Below, in pieces: positions 6,581-11,417 of a stretch of 11,417 nt of DNA. Where the stretch lies: assembly GCA_946545105.1 (NCBI GenBank), contig CAMNMY010000007.1, positions 1 to 11,417 on the forward strand. The letters run 5' to 3'. A program made the translations under genes and the position numbers. The stretch's first letter is position 1; the number at the start of each line of letters is the position of its first letter. The notes beneath the pieces were generated by a model, which saw nothing but the letters and a program-made list of their open reading frames with translations, searched no databases and was not told the origin of the DNA. This stretch comes from an uncultured Clostridia bacterium (lineage in GTDB: Bacteria; Bacillota_A; Clostridia; Christensenellales; UBA3700).

Positions 6581-7740
6581 TATTGCTTTGCCCAGTTTAC
6601 TAAATCTGTCATTTGTTCAATGTTTTCTTGCTTTACTGTTGTCTTGATAGAAATAACATTTTCGTAATAATTGATGTTTGCCATCTTATCTGTATATTCC
6701 TTCATCTTCTTTGCTGCAGCTGGTGCCCAAGAACCATTCTCAACAAAAGCAATATCTCTATTTTGATAATTCTTTGCAAGTAGTCTATTTAAGAATGCCT
6801 TCATTGGAGGATATAAATCTGCATCATATGTTGAAGATAACAAAATCAACTTATTGAATCTAAATGCAGACTCTACAGCCTCTGAAATATCACATCTAGA
6901 TAAATCATATAAAGATACTTTAGCACCTAAAGATACTAATTCTTCTTTTAACAATCTTGCATATTCTCTTGTGTTACCATGAATTGATGCACAAGCAATT
7001 GTAATACCCTTATCTTCTGGTTCATAACTGCTCCAGATATTTAATCTATTTCTATAATATGTTAAATTGCTCTCTAATACTGGTCCATGAAGTGGAATAA
7101 TCTTTTTAACTTCTACTGGTGCTACGGCTTTTAATACCTTTTGTACTTGAGCGCCATATTTTCCAACGATATTGAAGTAATATCTTCTTGCTTCATCTAC
7201 CCAATCTAAATCAGTAATAAACTTACCAAATCTACCAAACGCATCAGCTGTAAATAAAAGCTTATCAGTCTCATCATAAGACATCATAACTTCTGGCCAG
7301 TGTACCATTGGAGCCATTAAGAATTTTAGCTTGTGCTCACCTAGATCAAGAACGTCGCCATCTTTCATTTCAACTTTTCTATCGTCTGGAACATAAATGC
7401 TTACAAAGTTTGGAAGCATTTGGAATGTTTTTGCATTACCAACAATTTTTATATCAGGATATTCTCTTAAGACATTTTCTATATTTGCAGAATGATCTGG
7501 TTCCATATGAGATATGATTAAATACTCAGGAACTCTATCCTTTAAAACTTTCTTTATCAAAGTCATCCATTCATCAGATACTCTCTTATCTGCTGTATCC
7601 ATAATTGCAGCTACCTTATCTGTGAATACTACTGAGTTATATGTAACTCCATTTGGAACTTTGTACAATCCTTCAAATAAATCTAATGTCTCATCTTCAA
7701 TGCCTACAAATGTTACATTATTTGCGATTTGTTTTAACAT
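6580..7740 (-). CDS. fprA: FprA-type flavodiiron protein (A-type flavoprotein)
   Basis: A 386-residue cytoplasmic enzyme that reduces O2 to water and/or NO to N2O in anaerobes. The N-terminal metallo-beta-lactamase-like domain carries the di-iron ligands H78, E80, D82 (with H83 adjacent), H147, D166 and H218. The C-terminal flavodoxin domain starts near residue 246, with the FMN phosphate loop around ASIHGNTREYA at 251-261 and later SSTYDADLYP at 302-311. Length matches the two-domain class without fused rubredoxin, so an external rubredoxin or similar donor is needed; none is in the window. AAGGAGG at 7756-7750 lies 9 nt before the ATG, one of the strongest ribosome sites here, suggesting high expression. 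One base separates it from the acetyltransferase gene upstream. Confidence 0.95.
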   Translation of the reverse strand: MLKQIANNVTFVGIEDETLDLFEGLYKVPNGVTYNSVVFTDKVAAIMDTADKRVSDEWMTLIKKVLKDRVPEYLIISHMEPDHSANIENVLREYPDIKIVGNAKTFQMLPNFVSIYVPDDRKVEMKDGDVLDLGEHKLKFLMAPMVHWPEVMMSYDETDKLLFTADAFGRFGKFITDLDWVDEARRYYFNIVGKYGAQVQKVLKAVAPVEVKKIIPLHGPVLESNLTYYRNRLNIWSSYEPEDKGITIACASIHGNTREYARLLKEELVSLGAKVSLYDLSRCDISEAVESAFRFNKLILLSSTYDADLYPPMKAFLNRLLAKNYQNRDIAFVENGSWAPAAAKKMKEYTDKMANINYYENVISIKTTVKQENIEQMTDLVNWAKQ

Positions 7741-7741
7741 G

Positions 7742-8371
7742 CTATTTATCCTCCTTCAAATATATACCTTGAGATTCATACATCTTATCTTTCTCGGTTA
7801 TTTTCCTTACTGCTTTACATGGCACTCCACAAGCAAAATACCCAGCTGGAATATCTCTAGTTACAACGCTACCTGCACCAATAACAGCACCTTCGCCAAT
7901 TGTTACGCCACCACATATCGTTACTGATGAAGCAATCCACACATTATTTTTGATTGTTATAGGCTTAGCATATTCTAAAGAAATAGGCTTGCCATCAATA
8001 AAATGTGTATTTCTTTCACTTGGGCACAATGGATGAACTGGAGTTGCTATAGTGACTCTAGCACCAATGAATACATTGTCGCCAATTACGACTGGGCATA
8101 CATCCATAATTTGCCCATCGAAGTTCATAAAGAAGTTGTCCCCAACAGTAATGTTTGTGCCATATTCAATTCTCAAATTTGGTTCTACATACATGTTCTT
8201 GCCGTGATTTGGAATTGCTTCTTCAAGAATCTTTATACGTTCCTTTAAATCTAAAATAGAAGAATTATTAAACTTCTCAATTAGCAATCTTGCTTTTTCT
8301 CTTCTCTTCATCAAATCTTCGTCTGAAGAATTATATAGAAGCCCTTTAACCATCTTTTCGTACTCGCGCAT
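7742..8371 (-). CDS. Sugar O-acetyltransferase, Maa/LacA type
   Basis: A 209-residue member of the maltose/galactoside O-acetyltransferase family. Residues about 4-57 form the N-terminal Mac domain (EKMVKGLLYN onward). From about 70 to 185 come left-handed beta-helix hexapeptide repeats (for example ITVGDN, VVIGDN, VTIGEG, AVIGAG), with the likely catalytic histidine H113 in ATPVHP. The CGVPCKAVRKI close at 181-191 is typical of the family. It transfers acetyl from acetyl-CoA to a hydroxyl of a sugar; the true acceptor is commonly unknown and no sugar operon is near. GGAG lies 7 nt upstream of the ATG. It is the first gene after a predicted promoter and runs into fprA with a 1-bp gap. Confidence 0.9.
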   Translation of the reverse strand: MREYEKMVKGLLYNSSDEDLMKRREKARLLIEKFNNSSILDLKERIKILEEAIPNHGKNMYVEPNLRIEYGTNITVGDNFFMNFDGQIMDVCPVVIGDNVFIGARVTIATPVHPLCPSERNTHFIDGKPISLEYAKPITIKNNVWIASSVTICGGVTIGEGAVIGAGSVVTRDIPAGYFACGVPCKAVRKITEKDKMYESQGIYLKEDK

Positions 8372-8390
8372 AAAAATACTCCACTACTAA

Positions 8391-8419
8391 ATGATAGCAC
8401 AAATATATTTATATATAAA
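8391..8419 (-). promoter_or_regulatory. Predicted promoter for the acetyltransferase-fprA-hpt block
   Basis: On the minus strand an extended -10, TGCTATCAT (hexamer 8396-8391), lies 17 nt after TTTATA (8419-8414) as a -35. The likely start of transcription is around 8384, giving a leader of only about 13 nt that contains the GGAG ribosome site. The -35 sits within an AT palindrome. Confidence 0.55.
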
Positions 8420-8422
8420 TAT
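8405..8422. repeat. 18-bp perfect AT-only palindrome
   Basis: ATATTTATATATAAATAT reads the same on both strands and covers the predicted -35 of the adjacent promoter. It might be an operator or simply low-complexity AT DNA. It has no GC stem and no T-run, so it is a poor terminator. Confidence 0.5.
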
Positions 8423-8436
8423 GAAATTATGAAAGA

Positions 8437-9054
8437 TTATTGATTTTCTTTTTCTTTTAATTTTTTGTAAATAGGTAAAAGACGATATCTATTGTATCTT
8501 TGTATCATAGCAAATGGTAAATCGGCTAGCAATCCAAGCAATAATGAAACTAATCCAAATATCCACCACCATTGTTGCATCCCTTTAAATAAACAAAATA
8601 ATGTTCCAAACAAAGACAATACGAAATCTACATAGTGGATTAACTCTGCACCTATATTAAAACGCAATACTTGTTCAACTTTTTCAACATTTCTAATATC
8701 TTTTAAAGATAGAATAAAGTGTCTTCTATCCCAAGCTGGAGCCTTATCTTTCCACTTCTTAATATTAAGAGCTTCATAGATTTCAATCTCTACTTTGTCC
8801 ACTTCATATATGTGAGACAATGGATTTATTAGAGGTCTAAACAAAGACACTATACGCATAACTACCATTCTTAACGTACCATGAAACGCAGTAAATGAAA
8901 TCGCCACAAAAATCTTTATAAAAGTTTCACTGTAGCCCATAAACGAACCATATATTAACACTGCAAAGAAACTTAAATCCACTATAACAAATATTGGAAC
9001 ACCATATTTCATAACAGCAGATTCAAATTTTTCTTTTTCTTGGTCAGTTATCAT
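8437..9054 (-). CDS. CrtO-like membrane protein (putative acyltransferase)
   Basis: A 205-residue membrane protein. Hydrophobic segments lie at about 18-38, 44-58, 143-157 and 162-183. Several motifs resemble the family of glycosyl-4,4'-diaponeurosporenoate acyltransferase (CrtO of staphyloxanthin synthesis): IYEALNIKKWKDKAP at 92-106, an E137...H140 pair in GAELIHY, and PFAMIQRYNRYRL at 180-192 near the end. In the staphylococcal pathway CrtO attaches a fatty acid to a glycosylated carotenoid. Here no carotenoid genes are visible, so the substrate is open and the name should be read as a family resemblance recalled from memory. The ATG overlaps the GNAT stop (ATGA); an AGGA sits only 1 nt before the ATG, too close to act well, so translation probably depends on coupling. 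Confidence 0.65.
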   Translation of the reverse strand: MITDQEKEKFESAVMKYGVPIFVIVDLSFFAVLIYGSFMGYSETFIKIFVAISFTAFHGTLRMVVMRIVSLFRPLINPLSHIYEVDKVEIEIYEALNIKKWKDKAPAWDRRHFILSLKDIRNVEKVEQVLRFNIGAELIHYVDFVLSLFGTLFCLFKGMQQWWWIFGLVSLLLGLLADLPFAMIQRYNRYRLLPIYKKLKEKENQ

Positions 9055-9539
9055 ATCCTATACTCGTATACATAGTCATCCATGAAGAACCCTTCTCCAA
9101 TTGGATTACACTCCTCTCTTAGTAATTTAAATCCTAAACGCTTGTATATTTCTATTGTATCAAAATTACGTTTATTCACATTAAGAAATAATCCAGGCAA
9201 ACTATTTTCTTTAGCTACGACTTTCAAAAAAGCCATAACCGATTTAGACAATCCTCTACCTCTATATTCCTTGTCTATATACAATTTACTGATATACAAT
9301 TTTCCTTCTCTTTCTTTGAAAGAAAAGAATCCAACATTTTTGCCATCAAGATTTATCCAATAAAACTTATAGCCTTCTTTTATTTGCTTTTTTAGGCCCT
9401 CTATAGATTGAAACTTGTTAAGCATATAATCATTTTGTGCTTTACCAATTATTGGATCATAATGCTCTCTTACTATTTTCGTAGCAAGAATAGACAAATC
9501 TTCTATTTCATTGTTTTGGACAATATCTAGCGAAATCAT
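9051..9539 (-). CDS. GNAT family N-acetyltransferase
   Basis: A 162-residue acetyl-CoA-dependent acetyltransferase. Motif A is complete: KLYISKLYIDKEYRGRGLSK at about 80-99, with the R-G-R-G-L pyrophosphate loop. The later LNVNKRNFDTIEIYKRLGFK at 119-138 is the usual motif B, with an Asn and a Tyr that often take part in catalysis. The C-terminal FMDDYVYEYRI at 152-162 is common among small clostridial GNATs. Acceptor unknown. The ATG overlaps the stop of the C-GCAxxG-C-C gene by 4 bp (ATGA), and the nearest ribosome-like site GAGG is too far upstream for normal spacing, so coupling is likely. It in turn overlaps the CrtO-like gene by 4 bp. Confidence 0.88.
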   Translation of the reverse strand: MISLDIVQNNEIEDLSILATKIVREHYDPIIGKAQNDYMLNKFQSIEGLKKQIKEGYKFYWINLDGKNVGFFSFKEREGKLYISKLYIDKEYRGRGLSKSVMAFLKVVAKENSLPGLFLNVNKRNFDTIEIYKRLGFKLLREECNPIGEGFFMDDYVYEYRI

Positions 9540-9922
9540 ATTTTATTTAATACATCCTCATATGCTCTAACAGCGTTTCTGCAACAATCTTCGCAAGAGC
9601 AAGTAATCTTGCCTGTGAATCTACCTTTTATGTCTTCGCAAGTAATTGCTCCACACTTTTGTTTAAATTCTTCATTTAATGCTCTTACTGCAGCTTTATC
9701 TCCGTTTGTATTTAATCCTAAAGCTATTGCTGCACCAATCAATGCTCCACATGTGCCCTCCATATTCCCTAGGCCTAAACCAAATCCGGCTCCAAGCACT
9801 CTCAATTCATCTTCTGTAAACTTCATTTGATCTTGAAGCGCCAACAAAACAGCTTGGCAACAATTAGTGCCATGTTGTTGTTTAAGTGTTGCTGCTAATT
9901 CTACTCTTTCTTCTATTGTCAT
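9536..9922 (-). CDS. C-GCAxxG-C-C family redox protein
   Basis: A 128-residue protein of the C-GCAxxG-C-C family (C_GCAxxG_C_C, PF09719-type), thought to be redox-active or metal-binding; members are frequent in anaerobes and often near redox genes. The pattern is visible: C21-C22 in GTNCCQAV, then a Gly-rich segment and TCGALIGA with C58, then C90, C95 and a Cys-rich end C108, C110, C113, C114. Nine cysteines in 128 residues is high. No signal peptide is present, so it should be cytoplasmic. The ATG at 9922 has GAGAGG 5 nt upstream and begins 10 bp after the hydrolase stop; an in-frame TTG at 9952 would add ten residues and overlap the hydrolase but has no comparable site. The precise function is unknown. 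Confidence 0.85.
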   Translation of the reverse strand: MTIEERVELAATLKQQHGTNCCQAVLLALQDQMKFTEDELRVLGAGFGLGLGNMEGTCGALIGAAIALGLNTNGDKAAVRALNEEFKQKCGAITCEDIKGRFTGKITCSCEDCCRNAVRAYEDVLNKI

Positions 9923-9932
9923 ATTGGCCTCT

Positions 9933-10718
9933 CTATTTATTAAAAAATTCAATTATTCTTTGTTTATAATCTGGTGCCATATCAAATACTGCATGTCCAA
10001 ATCCTTCATCGTACATATATAGTTCACATCCCATAGCTTTTGCTATGTCCTCTGTTGCATAACCACCTAAAACTGCATCGTCTTTTGCGCCAATTGCTAG
10101 GGTTGGACATTTAATATTTTTTACTTCACCTAGAATATTATAATCTCTTGTTGCATCAGCGATATACACAAATCTTTCTAGTTCTTTATCATTAACCGTT
10201 TTCGAAATAATCTTAAATGCTCTTTGGTTCTTTGTGAAGAAATCTTCCGGATAAATACACTTACCAAAATCCAAAAACAATGCCTCTCTATCTTTCTTTT
10301 TAGCAAGGTCAACCCATCTATCTAAAATCATATTGTTTTCTATCTTAGCTGATGTTGACCCTAATACCATTTTCTTTATCAACTCAGGCCTATTTAGAGC
10401 TATTTGCATAGCAAGCATTCCGCCTTGAGAAGCTCCAAACAAATAGATGTCTCTTAATTGAAGTTTATCCAACACTTTTATTGTGTCTTCAGTCATAGAA
10501 TTAATCGTTGTGTTTTTATCTGGATTATTTCTTCTTTCTATAACATATGTAGTAAAATCTTCCGCAAGAGATGAATAGTCTTTTTCAATTGCACTTGCAG
10601 ATAACATTACGCTTTTTATGCTAATGCCTGGCAAAATGACAAATATTTTGTCACCATACCCAAATTTACAATAATCTATCGTAAAATCATTAAAATCTAA
10701 AGTCTGAATATTCATCAT
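9933..10718 (-). CDS. Alpha/beta hydrolase
   Basis: A 261-residue cytoplasmic hydrolase. The nucleophile elbow is GASQGG with S97; the acid is most likely D213 or D214 in GAKDD after strand 7; the histidine is H242 in GFGHAVF. The oxyanion-hole strand is IFVILPGIS at 25-33. A cap region with many charged residues lies between about 125 and 190. The fold resembles esterases and carboxylesterase-like proteins of the general alpha/beta hydrolase family; substrate unknown. Two consecutive ATG codons begin at 10718; the first overlaps the upstream stop as ATGA, the second as TGATG, and either could be used. The upstream ribosome site is weak, consistent with translational coupling to the unknown gene before it. 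Confidence 0.88.
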   Translation of the reverse strand: MMNIQTLDFNDFTIDYCKFGYGDKIFVILPGISIKSVMLSASAIEKDYSSLAEDFTTYVIERRNNPDKNTTINSMTEDTIKVLDKLQLRDIYLFGASQGGMLAMQIALNRPELIKKMVLGSTSAKIENNMILDRWVDLAKKKDREALFLDFGKCIYPEDFFTKNQRAFKIISKTVNDKELERFVYIADATRDYNILGEVKNIKCPTLAIGAKDDAVLGGYATEDIAKAMGCELYMYDEGFGHAVFDMAPDYKQRIIEFFNK

Positions 10719-11131
10719 TTATCTTCTGGAGTCCATGATTTTGGAGTCTTATCTATTTTCAAAACTCCTGGCACTTTAACAACCACTTGATATTTGTCTT
10801 CATAAACTATTTCGCCTGGAGTGTTTGTGTATACAACATAATAAGGATGATTGTATTTTTCTAACAGCCAAAGAGCTGGTCTTATCATCTTCAACATCTC
10901 TTCGGTATTTTCAGTTTTAAAGAAGCATACTACTTGTTCTTGATTCTTACATTGAGGAGGCCATGGCAATTCTTCGGCAAACCAATCGTCGATTTCCTTA
11001 TATAAACCTTTGTCTTCCTCATCCATAATATCATTTTGAATTAAATGCCAGCACATACTAAATACGCCTTTTGCGTACATAGTATTCTCTGCTAATTCGG
11101 CACCTTGAATTCTTACATATTTGTACTTCAT
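10715..11131 (-). CDS. Conserved-looking protein of unknown function
   Basis: I cannot place this 138-residue protein in a family. It has no signal peptide and no membrane helix, and its composition is soluble and rich in aromatic residues: a Trp/Pro patch EELPWPPQC around 53-61, and PGEIVYEDKYQVVVKVPG around 105-122, which looks like beta structure. Cysteines occur singly (C27, C61, C69), not as a metal motif. GAGG lies 5 nt before the ATG, and codon use resembles its neighbours, so I regard it as a real gene. It is the first gene of a coupled block (hydrolase, C-GCAxxG-C-C protein, GNAT, CrtO-like protein) and overlaps the hydrolase start by 4 bp. Confidence 0.75.
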   Translation of the reverse strand: MKYKYVRIQGAELAENTMYAKGVFSMCWHLIQNDIMDEEDKGLYKEIDDWFAEELPWPPQCKNQEQVVCFFKTENTEEMLKMIRPALWLLEKYNHPYYVVYTNTPGEIVYEDKYQVVVKVPGVLKIDKTPKSWTPEDK

Positions 11132-11148
11132 AATATCCTCTTAAGTAT

Positions 11149-11154
11149 ATTATA
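11149..11154 (-). promoter_or_regulatory. Predicted -10 element upstream of the unknown-gene block
   Basis: A consensus TATAAT on the minus strand lies 17 nt before the ATG at 11131. No good -35 is seen at 16-18 nt; the region there contains the 8-bp palindrome TTCGCGAA (11169-11176), which could be a regulator site. The predicted leader is about 11 nt long and contains the GAGG site. Confidence 0.45.
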
Positions 11155-11183
11155 CATTATCTAACACATTCGCGAAATGGCCT

Positions 11184-11417
11184 TTAATAGTCAAGTAATC
11201 TCCCATAATCATTCCATTCCCCAAACATATTCCCATTTTTAGTTTCTTCGATTAAGTGATCTAATGCTTTAGTATACATTTGATGGTTACGGGTCTTATA
11301 GAATGTAACATTATATGCTCTAACCCTTTGATATAATGGTGGAAACTTTTTAAAAATATCAAAACAGCCATTATCAATCAATGCTTGTTCCACATCTTTA
11401 TCTATTTTTGGCTCATT
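11184..11417 (-). CDS. C-terminal fragment, possibly YdeI/OmpD-associated family
   Basis: The frame is open from the right edge of the window to TAA at 11184-11186, giving the last 77 residues of a gene that starts outside. The piece VEQALIDNGCFDIFKKFPPL, followed by an Arg/Lys/aromatic helix and ending MFGEWNDYGRLLDY, resembles in layout the C-terminal domain of YdeI/OmpD-associated (bacteriocin-protection) proteins, where an acidic 'ALxxN' helix is followed by 'F..LPP.....' and a basic helix. This is a weak resemblance, so the name is tentative. A GTG at 11393 gives a start-like codon but the open frame continues upstream, so it is read as internal. It is 52 bp upstream of the next gene, which has its own TATAAT box. 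Confidence 0.5.
   Translation of the reverse strand, partial: NEPKIDKDVEQALIDNGCFDIFKKFPPLYQRVRAYNVTFYKTRNHQMYTKALDHLIEETKNGNMFGEWNDYGRLLDY

Noticed and set aside
7514..7927. 137-codon open frame on the plus strand opposite fprA and the acetyltransferase
   Set aside because: It is antisense to two strongly supported genes, spans their junction and has no ribosome site or recognisable protein features.
8405..8422. AT palindrome as terminator for the CrtO-like gene
   Set aside because: The stem has no GC pair and no T-run follows, so it would be too unstable.
9082..9363. 93-codon plus-strand open frame opposite the GNAT gene
   Set aside because: It is the complement of conserved GNAT motif A and B sequence; low-complexity translation.
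9923..9952. TTG-initiated extension of the C-GCAxxG-C-C protein
   Set aside because: It overlaps the end of the hydrolase gene and lacks a ribosome site; the ATG at 9922 has GAGAGG upstream.
1..11417. CRISPR array, tRNA, insertion sequence, prophage or defence island
   Set aside because: No regularly spaced repeats, cloverleaf-like sequence, transposase or integrase motifs, or flanking terminal repeats were seen on either strand; composition looks uniform by eye.

Overview
This window looks like a chromosomal segment of an anaerobic, low-GC Firmicute, most likely a clostridial lineage. The evidence is AT-rich DNA with AT-rich third codon positions, strong AGGAGG-type Shine-Dalgarno sites, tightly packed co-directional genes, a flavodiiron protein, clustered 4Fe-4S proteins and a C-GCAxxG-C-C protein. 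TGA is used as a stop codon (for example at the ends of rlmA, the LMW phosphatase gene and several others), so this is not the mycoplasma code. Species cannot be named from the sequence alone. There is no gene-free stretch over 300 bases; the largest gap is 65 bp. I see no tRNA, rRNA, CRISPR array, IS element or phage gene.

Layout. Positions 2-677 (+ strand) hold the tail of one chromate-transporter (CHR) half-gene and a complete second CHR half-gene. All other genes are on the minus strand and meet this pair head-on, with an 8-bp overlap of coding ends at 670-677. Read in the direction of transcription (right to left), the minus strand falls into about four blocks. (a) 11417-11184 is the C-terminal end of a gene that starts outside the window. 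(b) 11131-8437 is a five-gene, mostly overlapping block behind a TATAAT box: unknown protein, alpha/beta hydrolase, C-GCAxxG-C-C redox protein, GNAT acetyltransferase, CrtO-like membrane protein. (c) 8371-4367 has its own extended -10 promoter: hexapeptide sugar O-acetyltransferase, flavodiiron protein FprA, GNAT, hypoxanthine phosphoribosyltransferase, an unknown four-helix membrane protein, and a second purine-type phosphoribosyltransferase, ending at a GC hairpin. (d) 4321-670 holds a ferredoxin-nitroreductase fusion, a low-molecular-weight phosphotyrosine phosphatase, a cysteine synthase-like enzyme, the rRNA methyltransferase RlmA and a short QueG-like iron-sulfur protein.

Together the genes read as housekeeping and stress functions of a strict anaerobe: O2/NO detoxification (FprA), flavin and Fe-S redox chemistry, cysteine synthesis, purine salvage, rRNA modification and several small acetyltransferases. 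I found no clear defence or mobile system. The most open questions are the unknown membrane protein between the two phosphoribosyltransferases, the CrtO-like protein without visible carotenoid genes, the short QueG-like protein, the cysteine synthase with altered signature motifs, and the unclassified 138-residue protein. In several genes an upstream TTG gives a longer reading frame, but a downstream ATG has better ribosome-site support; I chose the ATG in those cases.
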